Shown piece by piece: positions 9,490 to 18,114 of a DNA stretch of 64,000 bases (the stretch's first letter is position 1; each line of letters opens with the position of its first letter). Made by a program: the position numbers and the translations under genes. The notes beneath the pieces are model-generated. The model ran no database searches and was not told the DNA's origin. It worked only from the letters and a program-made list of their open reading frames with translations. The stretch is taken from NCBI GenBank assembly GCA_024641705.1, contig JAHECO010000003.1:139826-203825 (forward strand), in the 5' to 3' direction. The stretch is from Candidatus Kryptoniota bacterium. Its GTDB lineage: Bacteria; Bacteroidota; Ignavibacteria; Kryptoniales; JAKASW01.

Positions 9490-10131
9490 CTATCTCTGGA
9501 CGGTAACGCTTTCCTGCTTCTGTCTCTTCAGGTAAGTGCCGAACACGAAATCCCACAGCGGTGAGCTGACACCGTAGTTATTGTCGGGATCGAAGTAATG
9601 GTGACGCATGTGCTGCTGCTTCAAGTACAATCCCACTTTTCCGCGCAGGCCGAAGTGGTGAACCGCGTAATGTGTCAGGTCGTAGGAGAGATAGCCGGCG
9701 ATGAAGCCTGCGAAGAAGGGCGGGAGGTAATACGCGCCGAGGATCTTCATGAATAGGAAATAGAAGAGCAGTGCCAGCGGGATGCTGACGATCGGCGGCA
9801 TCACCAGGCGTGTAGAGTCGTTAGGGTAGTCGTGGTGAACACCATGGAACATGAAATGAATTTGCTTCCCCCATCCGCTCTTGGGCACAAAATGGAAAAT
9901 GAACCTGTGGAGAGTGTATTCTGTGAAACTCCAGATGAAGATGCCCAGTACGAACAGGGCGAAAATGTAGTACAGGCTGATGCCGGTCACGACCGACGTG
10001 TAGAACATGTAGGTCACGACAGGAAGGTAAAGTATTGCCGGCACCGATGGGTGCACGTGTGAGAAGAATTCGAGGAAATCGTTCTTGAACATCCGGACGG
10101 ATTCGTCGCTATTCGAGACGTACAGCTTCAT
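9490..10131 (-). CDS. Fatty acid hydroxylase / sterol desaturase superfamily membrane protein
   Basis: I chose the ATG at 10129-10131, which follows AAGGAG by 7 bases and gives 213 residues. The protein has four to five hydrophobic segments and the di-iron histidine clusters of the superfamily: EYTLHRFIFH (H75, H80), HFMFHGVHHDYPND (H92, H96, H99, H100), HYAVHH (154-159) and HMRHHYF (174-178). The closest pattern known to me is fatty acid 2-hydroxylase (Scs7/FA2H without the cytochrome b5 domain), which hydroxylates the alpha carbon of acyl chains, for example for sphingolipids. The substrate is inferred. It appears to be a single-gene transcript with a terminator at 9440-9463. Confidence 0.85.
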   Translation of the reverse strand: MKLYVSNSDESVRMFKNDFLEFFSHVHPSVPAILYLPVVTYMFYTSVVTGISLYYIFALFVLGIFIWSFTEYTLHRFIFHFVPKSGWGKQIHFMFHGVHHDYPNDSTRLVMPPIVSIPLALLFYFLFMKILGAYYLPPFFAGFIAGYLSYDLTHYAVHHFGLRGKVGLYLKQQHMRHHYFDPDNNYGVSSPLWDFVFGTYLKRQKQESVTVQR

Positions 10132-10313
10132 GGCTAAACTCCTTCTTTCAACGGGATTCTTACACAACTAATCGAAGGTCGCCTAACTAAGCCACACGGC
10201 GGCTTTCGCACAATTCTCAGAACCGAATTGTATTCAAGAAAATTCCCGATAACGCCGGCGATTTGAAAAAGAGTTGATTTTTTCCGGGGTGGGACCCCGG
10301 AGGCCGCAACATT

Positions 10314-10601
10314 CTACTCTTTTTCAGCCTTGGCGTTGTAAACGATCTTCCGGATTGTGTCGAATCGCAGGTACGGGTATTCGTCCTGGATCTTTTCGAT
10401 AGCGTCCCCGACGCTCATGTAATTCCGCAGATCCTTAAAACGCCTCTTGATCTGGTAATCTCTGACGGCCTTGTAGTCTAGAAGGCTGTTTTCGATCAGC
10501 TTTTCATAGACATCGTCGCTGAGTAGGTCACTCAGAGGGTTTTCGATCTGCTTCTTTTGAACCCGCTTCTTCTCAGAGGGGATTCCGCTTAGCTTCTCCA
10601 T
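10314..10601 (-). CDS. Small charged protein of unknown function, possible helix-turn-helix
   Basis: The frame extends upstream to a TTG at 10679, but the ATG at 10599-10601 has a good ribosome-binding site (GAGGA, 4 bases upstream) and gives 95 residues. The protein is rich in K, E and D. Its C-terminal part (SVGDAIEKIQDEYPYLRFDT then IRKIVYNAKAEKE) resembles a two-helix DNA-binding arrangement in which an xDTIRKIVY helix would recognise DNA. I know no family with certainty. It lies between the fatty acid hydroxylase-like gene and the tRNA-Val locus, a typical place for remnants of integrated elements, but no integrase is present. Confidence 0.55.
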   Translation of the reverse strand: MEKLSGIPSEKKRVQKKQIENPLSDLLSDDVYEKLIENSLLDYKAVRDYQIKRRFKDLRNYMSVGDAIEKIQDEYPYLRFDTIRKIVYNAKAEKE

Positions 10602-10801
10602 TTGGTCCTCGCTTTCTAGTGAGACTTTTGTCTTGCATTCGATATCAAAGTCTCGCTTTCCCCTCCGTTTGTCTCGCAACTTTGTTCTTCATAATTGTAA
10701 GTATTACCTCAAAACTACAACTATTGACAGAATGGCAACCGAATTCCCGTCGTGGACTCCATCCCGCTAATCGGGAGGAGCTTTGAACCGGCATTGGTCC
10801 G

Positions 10802-10876
10802 TGGGCCCTACTGGACTTGAACCAGTGACCTTCCCGATTCAACGTATTGAATCGGGACGCTCTGAACCAGCGGCCC
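10802..10876 (-). pseudogene. Damaged tandem copy of tRNA-Val with a palindrome in place of the anticodon arm
   Basis: On the minus strand the 3' half (variable loop, T arm and 3' acceptor strand, ending AGTAGGGCCCA) is nearly identical to the intact tRNA-Val at 10921-10995. The run tgggccctactggact continues past the T loop with one change. The 5' part has lost most of the D stem (GGGCCGCTGGTTCAGAGC). The anticodon arm is replaced by a perfect 10-bp stem, CCCGATTCAA/TTGAATCGGG, with a 4-base loop TACG. It cannot act as an ordinary tRNA. A palindromic repeat inserted into a duplicated tRNA is the simplest reading. Confidence 0.75.
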
Positions 10877-10920
10877 AAGCCTCTCCTGGAGTCTTGCAGA
10901 ATCCATTTACATGAATTCCG

Positions 10921-10995
10921 TGGGCCCTACTGGACTCGAACCAGTGACCTCTTGCGTGTGAAGCAAGCGCTCTGAACCGACTGAGCTAAGAGCCC
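10921..10995 (-). tRNA. tRNA-Val (anticodon CAC)
   Basis: The 75-base minus-strand sequence folds as a tRNA. The acceptor stem GGGCTCT pairs with AGGGCCC (one G-U pair), the anticodon stem CTTGC/GCAAG closes the loop TTCACAC (anticodon CAC, reading GUG), and the T arm is CTGGTTCGAGTCCAG. The discriminator is A and CCA is not encoded. A degenerate tandem copy lies 45 bases downstream at 10802-10876. Confidence 0.93.
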
Positions 10996-11190
10996 AAAGT
11001 AGCTCCCAAAACCAAGTTTTTCGAAAGAACCCGGCGTTTCCACGACTCTTGTTGCTGAATAATCTAACCAATTTGACGCTGGTAATCAAGAAAAGGTACG
11101 CTCGGAGTCCCCGTCCTCCAAGATTTCCACCCAAAAGCTCGTTTTTGAGCGCAGGAGGCTGAATTTATTAGAGTTAAAAAAATTTAACCC

Positions 11191-13014
11191 TCAGACACCC
11201 GCCATTTCGAGCACTCTGAAGGCAACTTCGTATTTCTTGAACGGCGGCAGCAAGTACGCGCCAGCCACCGCCGATCTGACTTCACGCAGGACCTCCGCAG
11301 ATGTCGCAATGCCGACCTCGGCTCCTCCCGGGCCGGCGCGGAACAGTTTCTCGCGGATACTCTCGGGTATGCTGATCCCCGGGATCTCGTGGTGGAGAAA
11401 CTCGGCATGCTTGTGACCCCTCAGAGGGAGGATGCCTATCACGACCGGCACCTTCAGCGGCTCGATGGCCTTCATGAATTTGGTGAAGGTCTTGAGCTCG
11501 TAGATCGGCTGTGTGAATATCACCTCGGCCCCCGACTCTACTTTCCTGGCGAGTTTCTCGATCTCATAATCGAATCTCTCGGCGGAGGGGTTCGCCGCAC
11601 AGGCGATTGAAAACGAGGTCGCTTGCCCGATCGGGTTGCCCATGGAGTCGAGGCCCCCGTTCATGCTCTTTGCTATCCTGACAAGGCCGACGGAATCGAT
11701 GTCGAAGACGGACTGTGCCTGGGGAAGGTCCCCGATCTTCGCAGGATCGCCGGTTATGAGCAGAATATTCCGCAGGCCGAGCGCGTGAGCGCCAAGGAGC
11801 TCCGCCTGGAGACCGATCATGTTCCTGTCCCGGGTCGTCAGGTGTGTGATCGCCTCTATGCCGACTTCCTTCTGGATCAAGTGGGAGATGGCGATTGAGC
11901 TCATCCTGATCCTCGCCCTCGCGCCGTCCGTAATGTTCACTGCGTCGATACCGTTTTCTTTGCAGGACCTCGCTCCTTCGAGCACCGACGAAATATCCAG
12001 GCCTCTCGGAATGTCGAGCTCGACTGTGGTCACGAACTTCCGGCCGAGCTTCTTTGCGAATTCAGACCGCTCCGGCGGCTCCGGCCGGGGAGTTTCCTCC
12101 TCGACGGTCGTCTTTCTCTTCACCACCAGCGGCTTCGGTTCTATTTTCACGCGGCGGACGGCCTCGGCGATCGCCCGTATGTGGGAAGGAGTCGAGCCGC
12201 AGCACGCGCCCACGACAGTAACGCCGGCTTCCACGAGCTGACTCGCATAAGTGGCCAAGTACTCGGGTGTCGCATGGTAGATTGACCTCCCGTCGACCAG
12301 CGTCGGAATCCCTGCAGCCGGTTGAGCGGAAAGAACGACGTCTTCCGAATAAACCGACTTGATGATCCCGTACATTCTCTGCGGGCCGACGGTGCAGTTG
12401 GACCCGACTACATCGACTCCCTTCGACTTTATGTGCCTGACGACTTCGACCGGGAAGTCGCTCGCGAGTATGGCGCCGTCCTCGGAGAATGTCTTCTGAG
12501 CGATTATGGGTATGTCCTTCGACAGCTCCTTCGCCGCGTCGATAGCGGCGTCGAGTTCGTTCAGGTCGAGGAATGTCTCGAGTATGAGAAGATCTACGCC
12601 CCCTTTGAGGAGGTACCCGATCTGTTCCTTGAACGCGGCCTTCACGTCTGAGAGTTTCGTTTTGCCGAGCGGCTGGAGGAGCCTTCCGCTCGGGCCGACC
12701 GCCCCCGCGACATACACCTTGTCCTCGGCAGCCTTCCTTGCGATTTGCACCGCCGCTTCGTTTATCTCCCGGGTTTGGTCGTCGAGGCGGTAGGCCTCGA
12801 GCCGCATCCTGTTCCCGGAGAAAGTGTTTGTCTCGATTATCTCCGCGCCCGCCTGTATGTACTCGCGGTGGGCGCGCTCGATTATATCGGGGTTTTTTAT
12901 GTTATGAATTTCCGGCGGCTTCTCGCCGTACTCGTAGAGTTCGAGTAGGGTTCCCATCGCCCCGTCGCATACGATCACGCCCTCTTTCAGTCTCTCGCGG
13001 AAAGGTTTCTTCAT
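11191..13014 (-). CDS. Bifunctional homocysteine S-methyltransferase / methylenetetrahydrofolate reductase
   Basis: The 607-residue protein is a fusion of the YitJ type. Residues 1-285 form a homocysteine S-methyltransferase barrel (VCDGAMGTLLE near 15) with the zinc cysteines in GSNCTVGPQ (C207) and GACCGSTP (C271, C272). Residues 325-600 form a MetF domain (TTVELDIPRGLD, NITDGARARIRMSS, ITHLTTRDRN, LLITGDPAKIGD, VIFTQPIYE). It would reduce methylene-THF to methyl-THF and use a methyl donor to make methionine. The start ATG 13012-13014 gives MKKPFRERLKEGVIVCDGAM. It seems to be transcribed alone. No cobalamin or SAM riboswitch is recognisable upstream. Confidence 0.93.
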   Translation of the reverse strand: MKKPFRERLKEGVIVCDGAMGTLLELYEYGEKPPEIHNIKNPDIIERAHREYIQAGAEIIETNTFSGNRMRLEAYRLDDQTREINEAAVQIARKAAEDKVYVAGAVGPSGRLLQPLGKTKLSDVKAAFKEQIGYLLKGGVDLLILETFLDLNELDAAIDAAKELSKDIPIIAQKTFSEDGAILASDFPVEVVRHIKSKGVDVVGSNCTVGPQRMYGIIKSVYSEDVVLSAQPAAGIPTLVDGRSIYHATPEYLATYASQLVEAGVTVVGACCGSTPSHIRAIAEAVRRVKIEPKPLVVKRKTTVEEETPRPEPPERSEFAKKLGRKFVTTVELDIPRGLDISSVLEGARSCKENGIDAVNITDGARARIRMSSIAISHLIQKEVGIEAITHLTTRDRNMIGLQAELLGAHALGLRNILLITGDPAKIGDLPQAQSVFDIDSVGLVRIAKSMNGGLDSMGNPIGQATSFSIACAANPSAERFDYEIEKLARKVESGAEVIFTQPIYELKTFTKFMKAIEPLKVPVVIGILPLRGHKHAEFLHHEIPGISIPESIREKLFRAGPGGAEVGIATSAEVLREVRSAVAGAYLLPPFKKYEVAFRVLEMAGV

Positions 13015-13422
13015 CCCTGCAAATCGTTGTTTTACGGATAATTAATCGAGGTAGAAGTTATCAATTTTCGGATGGAATTCAAAAACGGGGGAATGTCGAG
13101 TAATGGGCTACTTTGCCGGGGGAAGGAGAAATCGAACATGAATCACACGAATAGAAATCGATGGGCTATGGTTTTCCCCCATCGAATGACACGAGTAAAG
13201 AGATCTGCTTTCTTTTATTCGTGCCATTTCCCGCTTTGCGGGATCCCGCGTATCATATTCAAACATTAATGTGCGGGACACGAAGAGTCTTTCCATCGCC
13301 CACGTCATATTATTGGTTCAATTCGTGTTAATCCCCTTTCTAAACAGCCCATCATTGCATATCGGCATGAAATGGAACCGCATAGAAAACATAATGCCCG
13401 GTTCACCTCCAATATGAATGCG
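13015..13422. other. Intergenic spacer with attcgtg-type repeat
   Basis: No convincing gene is seen between the divergent metF fusion and the DUF5686 gene. The stretch includes acacgaatag, ttattcgtgccatttcccgc and a small perfect hairpin CCCGC-TTT-GCGGG at 13230-13242. The words attcgtg and catttcccgc recur in inverted form at about 56590-56680, so this is probably a dispersed spacer repeat. It must also hold the metF promoter, which I cannot place. Confidence 0.4.
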
Positions 13423-13451
13423 TAACATTTGCTGATATTTCTCAGTATAAT
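13423..13451 (+). promoter_or_regulatory. Possible promoter of the DUF5686 gene
   Basis: A perfect TATAAT at 13446-13451 is preceded 17 bases upstream by TAACAT, a weak -35. The start codon is at 13466, so the leader would be under 10 bases. Pattern only; there is no experimental support. Confidence 0.3.
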
Positions 13452-13465
13452 ATGAATAACATTCG

Positions 13466-15835
13466 ATGATAACCCGGGTATATACCGCACTTGCATTTCT
13501 GACGTCGATCTTCCTATCTGCCGCATCGGCCCAGACGAGTTACACGCTAAGCGGCAGGGTGTCCGACGCGAAGACAGGCGCGCCGCTCGCCGCCGCGAAC
13601 GTGAGAGTCGCTTCAACCTCCAGAGGAACTATCACGAATCTGGATGGCTCATACATGATATCGCTCCCACGCGGAACATACACGTTGGTCTACAGCTACG
13701 TCGGTTACCGGACGGATTCGGTCAGCTTCGATCTAGCGAGGGATCTTTCGCGGAATGTCGCGCTTGAACCGGCCGATATTGTCCTGCCCGAAGTCATCTC
13801 GGTCGCAGAGGACCCGGCTTACGCCATAATCCGGAGAGCAATTGCCAAGAAACACGAATGGGCCAAACTCCTCCATTCCTACCTGTTCAAGGCGTTTACC
13901 CGCCAGACTTTCTACAGGGACACTGCCATCGCGGGGATTACCGAATCCTACACTACCGGCTACTGGAAAGAGGCGGACACTCTAAGAGAGGTCGTCACGC
14001 AAAAAAGGGAGACCCGGAACCTGCCGGGGATGGATATGATCGCCTCGGTCGGGGAAATCGTCAACTTCACCGACGATGTCATTCCGCTCGCCGGCTACAA
14101 GTTCGTCGGGCCGATAGCGGACAATGCGCTCGACTATTACGACTACAAGCTGCTGAGAACTTTCAGGAAAAACGGCGCGAGCGTTTACGAGATACAGGTG
14201 ATCCCGAAGTCGAGGATCGTGCCGTTGTTTATCGGGAAGATATCCATCGCAGATTCTTCGTACGCCGTGATGGGAATCGATCTTCATCCCAACGAGGCGT
14301 TCAACATTCCGTTCATAAGCGAACTCGAATTGAACTACGGCCAGCGATATTCGTTGTACGACGACAAATTCTGGATGCCGACGGACATCACTCTTGACTT
14401 CGGAGCGAAGGTGGGCTTCGCGGGGATATCTATTCCGAAGATTGTATTCGACCAGACATCGGTAATTTACGACTACCGGATAAACGGGGGAGTCCCCGAT
14501 TCTGTCTTTGCGAAGCCGGTAGTCGTGGTCGATTCCTCCGCCTCGAAGTACGACTCCACGTTCTGGAAAGAACATGAAGTGCTGCCGCTCACCGGCATTG
14601 AGGCGAAGGCTTACAGCACACTCGACAGCTCGGAGACTCTTGAGAAGCAGTTCAAGCCGACCGGCGCGACGGCGTCTCTTCTCGAAGGCGGGGATGTAAT
14701 ATCGGCGTTGAGGTATATCGATATAAGATTTGACCGGGTTGAGGGGTTGTTTCTCGGCGGAACCTACACTTACACAGCCGGGGCGGTGAAGCATACGCTG
14801 ACCATTTCCTCGACGGGCGCATCCACGTCTTCATCGGCGACGCGGTGGCATGTCAGCGCGGCAGCGGGGTACGGAATATCGGACAGACTCTTGAAGTGGC
14901 GTCTCGGAGGAGAGTACCCGCTCGATACACACGAGAGGTTCAAGCTGGGTGCAGAGGCATACAGAGATATCGCGCATTTCCCGGACGGCGATTTCTATCC
15001 TACGATCATTACGTCGATCTTTTCGCTCTTCGGACGGAACGACTACCGCGATTACTATCTGACTTACGGCTGGCGTGCATATTTGAGCGCGAAACCGGTC
15101 AGTAGACTTACAGCAGAGATCAGCTATCTATCAGAGAAGGAAAGCACCGCGCTTCAGCATACGAATTTCAATATCCTTTCGTTCGGACACGTGTACCGAC
15201 CGAATCCTCCGATAGCAGACGGACAGATGCGAAGCGTGCAGCTCGACCTGAGATACGGAGAGGCAAAGATCCCGCTCGGGCTCGTGCCGGTAAATGCGGT
15301 GGAATTGTCGGCGGAATACTCCTCGCCATCGATATTGAAAAGCGATTATGATTTCAGCCGCTACTATCTCACGGCATCGTATCACTTTCCCACATTTCTC
15401 ACGAGTTACCTCTTCCCGCCGCAGATGAACATCAAGTTCGCGGGGGGAATCTCGACGGGGACGCTCCCTCCGCAGAAAGACTTTGTGCTTGATTCACAGC
15501 TCGGACGATTCGCGCCTTTTGGGGTTTTGAGAACGGCTTATCCGCGCGAGTTTATCGGCGACAGGTTTGTTATGGTGGCGGTCGAACACAACTTCCGCAA
15601 CGTCCCCTTCCTGGCGCTGGACGTACCTTTCCTTTACAGGAGCGGGATAGAATTGCTGGTGGACGGCGCTGCGGGGCAGTCGTGGATGAACGGCGTCTCA
15701 ACGACGAACGGTTGGTATTACGAAGCGGGGATAGGCATCGGAAAGATCTTCGGCCTCATCAGGGCGGACCTCACATACAGGCTCAGCAAGCCGAACAATC
15801 TGTTCTTCTCGGTGGGGATCAGTAGTATTCTCTGA
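13466..15835 (+). CDS. DUF5686 outer-membrane protein with carboxypeptidase-regulatory-like domain
   Basis: The 789-residue protein starts with a signal peptide (cleavage likely after AASAQ, residue 23). A carboxypeptidase-regulatory-like beta-sandwich follows (residues 25-110: SGRVSDAKTGAPLAAANVRV, TNLDGSYMI, YVGYRTDSV), of the kind placed in front of many Bacteroidota outer-membrane proteins. The remainder matches the DUF5686 pattern (YAIIRRAIAKK near residue 113) and ends in a predicted beta-barrel whose last residues are NNLFFSVGISSIL. Function is unknown; an outer-membrane location is inferred. It stands alone on the plus strand. Confidence 0.85.
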   Translation: MITRVYTALAFLTSIFLSAASAQTSYTLSGRVSDAKTGAPLAAANVRVASTSRGTITNLDGSYMISLPRGTYTLVYSYVGYRTDSVSFDLARDLSRNVALEPADIVLPEVISVAEDPAYAIIRRAIAKKHEWAKLLHSYLFKAFTRQTFYRDTAIAGITESYTTGYWKEADTLREVVTQKRETRNLPGMDMIASVGEIVNFTDDVIPLAGYKFVGPIADNALDYYDYKLLRTFRKNGASVYEIQVIPKSRIVPLFIGKISIADSSYAVMGIDLHPNEAFNIPFISELELNYGQRYSLYDDKFWMPTDITLDFGAKVGFAGISIPKIVFDQTSVIYDYRINGGVPDSVFAKPVVVVDSSASKYDSTFWKEHEVLPLTGIEAKAYSTLDSSETLEKQFKPTGATASLLEGGDVISALRYIDIRFDRVEGLFLGGTYTYTAGAVKHTLTISSTGASTSSSATRWHVSAAAGYGISDRLLKWRLGGEYPLDTHERFKLGAEAYRDIAHFPDGDFYPTIITSIFSLFGRNDYRDYYLTYGWRAYLSAKPVSRLTAEISYLSEKESTALQHTNFNILSFGHVYRPNPPIADGQMRSVQLDLRYGEAKIPLGLVPVNAVELSAEYSSPSILKSDYDFSRYYLTASYHFPTFLTSYLFPPQMNIKFAGGISTGTLPPQKDFVLDSQLGRFAPFGVLRTAYPREFIGDRFVMVAVEHNFRNVPFLALDVPFLYRSGIELLVDGAAGQSWMNGVSTTNGWYYEAGIGIGKIFGLIRADLTYRLSKPNNLFFSVGISSIL

Positions 15836-15901
15836 GCAGTTCTTCCGGTTCGGATGGGGTAAGGGATTGATGGAATATTGGAATGATGCCTGCCCGACGG
15901 A

Positions 15902-16030
15902 GTGGCTGTCCAGAAAGTCTTGTCTGTCATGCTGAACGAAGTGAAGCATCCATTTTTCAGAACGAATAAGTGGATTCTTCAGTCGCTCCGCTCCTTCAGA
16001 ATGACATTTTCCTTGTTTTGGGACAACCTC
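15902..16030 (+). repeat. 129-bp dispersed imperfect-hairpin repeat, copy A
   Basis: This is one of four copies with identical 129-base length. The ends are gtggctgtcc and ggacaacctc, partly inverted. The two halves (tgtcatgctgaacgaagtg near the left, and a half whose complement reads tgtcattctgaaggagcgg) are imperfect inverted copies, so the whole can fold into one long hairpin. Flanking bases extend the pairing (cccgac left, gtcggg right, 15891-16040). The spacer 15836-16248 holds no gene, and open frames within the repeat are by-products of it. Word repeats (tggaatattggaatgatg) border it on both sides. Confidence 0.9.
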
Positions 16031-16248
16031 GTAGTCGGGGAAAGATGGAATAATGGAATCATGGGAAGGTGGATTAGTGCGTTAACGGATCATTTGGGGT
16101 GATCCGATTCTCGGAATCTAAATCAGCACAGTTGTGGGTGGATGTTCGTGGCGCCTCAAATGGCCCGTGTTGAGATTCGGGATCATGACGGGTAAATTCC
16201 AACGATAATCACATAGATTGCAACGGGGTAAACTTCGGAAGTCTAACG

Positions 16249-16638
16249 ATGCGCGTACCATGGATTAACAGGAAATATGTTGAGAAGCGAGCTGCGAAGA
16301 TCACGGAAGCGGAGGTCAAGAAAGCGGTTGAGGAATCCGATTCCATCCGGCAGAAGTTCGAGCATGTCGGTCCGCTCGGCAGGTACATCGAGGACGTTAA
16401 GCTCCTGATCTCTATAGTGAAGGATTACTGGGACGGCGAATACCGCGCAATCCCCTGGTGGGCCATCTCGGCTATCGTGTTCACACTTCTCTACGTCGTC
16501 AGCCCCATCGATCTGATTCCGGATTTCATACCGGTGATCGGGTATCTCGACGATGCTGCGGTTGTGTCGGTGTGCCTTATGCTCGTGGAGCAGGAGTTGC
16601 AGACCTACAAGAAGTGGAAAATGGAACGGCCGGAGTAA
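16249..16638 (+). CDS. YkvA/DUF1232 family small membrane protein
   Basis: The 129-residue protein has an N-terminal charged helix and one C-terminal DUF1232 domain with the family signature: AIPWWAISAIVFTLLYVVSP followed by IDLIPDFIPVIGYLDDAAVV. The motif SPIDLIPDFIPxxGYLDD defines the YkvA family, whose function is unknown. One to two membrane-associated segments are predicted at residues 66-110. The ATG at 16249 has no clear ribosome-binding site. It is bordered by repeats on both sides and is not obviously part of an operon. Confidence 0.85.
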   Translation: MRVPWINRKYVEKRAAKITEAEVKKAVEESDSIRQKFEHVGPLGRYIEDVKLLISIVKDYWDGEYRAIPWWAISAIVFTLLYVVSPIDLIPDFIPVIGYLDDAAVVSVCLMLVEQELQTYKKWKMERPE

Positions 16639-16675
16639 GGGCGATAGTAGTGCAACAGTAATCAGTTTCATGGTT

Positions 16676-16812
16676 GGGATTGCCACGTCGTCCGTCCGTT
16701 CGTATCGATCGGACGGGCTCCTCGCAATGACGAGTTTGTGTGAGGGGGGCCAAGCAGTGCTCCTGCCATCGCGAGTCCGTCCCGACAAAGGAGGGACGGA
16801 CGTGGCGATCCC
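16676..16812. repeat. Second dispersed-type repeat with inverted ends (gattgccacgtc)
   Basis: The stretch begins gggattgccacgtc and ends gacgtggcgatccc, an imperfect inverted pair 137 bases apart. Inside are cctcgcaatgacg and two more gtccgtcc/ggacgg inverted segments. The combination of cgtcattgcgaggagc and gacgtggcaatccc is a well-known dispersed intergenic motif in many environmental bacteria. Only one copy is seen in this window. It separates the YkvA-like gene from aroC. Confidence 0.7.
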
Positions 16813-16914
16813 CCACATTGTGGATTGGTATGTGAGATTCTTTCGTGGTGCTGCCCGAACTCTCAGGACCGCAAAGATACGCCGTGCCTCTTAGCACTCA
16901 TTCCCGACTTTCCT

Positions 16915-16920
16915 TATATT
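16915..16920 (+). promoter_or_regulatory. Possible -10 element before aroC
   Basis: TATATT lies 10 bases before the aroC start in the context gactttccttatattaa. Nearly the same string (gctttcctatatt) lies upstream of sucC at 61639-61650. A shared promoter element is possible, but no -35 is clear, and an aroC transcript would be almost leaderless. Confidence 0.25.
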
Positions 16921-16929
16921 AAATCCGCC

Positions 16930-18114
16930 ATGTTGAGACTACTTACAGCTGGAGAATCGCACGGGAGAGGACTCGTCGGAATTATCGAGGGAGTCCCCGC
17001 AAATCTTGAACTGAGCGCGGAATATATAAACCGTCAGCTCTACCGCAGGCAGCAGGGATACGGCCGCGGCGGGAGGATGAAAATCGAGACGGACAGGGTC
17101 GAAATACTGACCGGCGTGAGGCACGGCAGGACGCTCGGCTCTCCGATCTCGCTTGTGATCTGGAACCGCGACTTTGCAAACTGGGGCGAGAAGATGGCCG
17201 CCGAACCGGTCGGCAAGGAGATAGAGAAGATAACGATCGCCCGCCCTGGACATGCCGACATGGTCGGCAAATACAAGTATTCATTCGACGATATCAGGAA
17301 CGTCATAGAGAGGTCGAGCGCGCGGGAGACCGCGATGCGTGTCGCGCTGAGCGCCGTCGCGAGGAAGCTCCTGGCCGAACTCGGTATAATGATCGGCGGC
17401 CACGTCTATTCGATCGGGGGCGCCGCTTTCAAGGACAGGGAAAAACTCGATGCGGTCCTGATGAAGCTGATGAGACGTAAGAAGGGCGCCGAAGAAATAT
17501 CCGACGCGACCGACGGGTCGGAAGTCAGGTGTCTGGACGCCGGCATAGCGGACAGGATGGTCCGGCAAATCAGGCGCGCGAAGAAATTTGGCGATACACT
17601 CGGCGGCGTCGTCGAGGTCTACGTCACTGGACTGCCGATCGGGCTCGGGAGCTACGTGGAGTTCGACAGGAAACTCGACGGCCAGCTGGCGCAGGCGATT
17701 ATGTCGATCCATGCCATAAAGGGGGTCGAAATCGGCGAGGGTTTCAGGAACGCGGGACTCTTCGGTTCGGAGGTGCACGACGAGATGCTCCTGAAGAACA
17801 AGATGATCGTGAGGCCGACGAACCGGGCCGGCGGCCTCGAGGGCGGAGTGACAAACGGGCAGCCGCTCTGGATCCGCGCGGTGATGAAGCCGATATCCAC
17901 ACTCATGAAACCCCTTAGGAGCATCGACCTTTCGAAGATGAAGGCTGTGGAGGCGAGGCGCGAGCGGTCCGATTTCTGCGCGGTGCCCGCGGCCGCGGTC
18001 GTTGCCGAGAATGTGGTCGCGCCGGTCCTCGCCAACGCTGTCCTCGAGAAGTTCGGCGGAGACAGCATCGGCGAACTCAAGAGTCGTTATACAAAGGAGG
18101 CATTCTTCGGTTAA
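16930..18114 (+). CDS. aroC: Chorismate synthase
   Basis: I chose ATG 16930, giving 394 residues starting MLRLLTAGESHGRGLVGIIE, the conserved AroC N-terminus. The longer frame from 16825 adds 35 unconserved residues. AroC removes phosphate from EPSP to form chorismate and needs reduced FMN. Other signatures are RQQGYGRGGRMKIE near 40, GHADMVGKYKY near 112, and IERSSARETAMRVA with the conserved SSARET. Family length is 360-400. The stop overlaps the start of the following membrane protein gene by one base (TAATG), so the two are translationally coupled. No other shikimate genes are near. Confidence 0.97.
   Translation: MLRLLTAGESHGRGLVGIIEGVPANLELSAEYINRQLYRRQQGYGRGGRMKIETDRVEILTGVRHGRTLGSPISLVIWNRDFANWGEKMAAEPVGKEIEKITIARPGHADMVGKYKYSFDDIRNVIERSSARETAMRVALSAVARKLLAELGIMIGGHVYSIGGAAFKDREKLDAVLMKLMRRKKGAEEISDATDGSEVRCLDAGIADRMVRQIRRAKKFGDTLGGVVEVYVTGLPIGLGSYVEFDRKLDGQLAQAIMSIHAIKGVEIGEGFRNAGLFGSEVHDEMLLKNKMIVRPTNRAGGLEGGVTNGQPLWIRAVMKPISTLMKPLRSIDLSKMKAVEARRERSDFCAVPAAAVVAENVVAPVLANAVLEKFGGDSIGELKSRYTKEAFFG

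Noticed and set aside
10284-10300. Perfect hairpin CCGGGGT-GGG-ACCCCGG as a terminator for the gene at 10314
   Set aside because: The T-run is on the wrong side for a minus-strand intrinsic terminator; it may still have another role.
10645-10878. Open frame overlapping the damaged tRNA copy
   Set aside because: It is a translation of tRNA-related and palindromic DNA, a common false gene.
15902-16030. Small open frames inside the 129-bp repeat copies (for example MLNEVKHPFF, MLHFVQHDRQ)
   Set aside because: They are by-products of the repeat, occur in every copy on both strands, and lack ribosome-binding sites.
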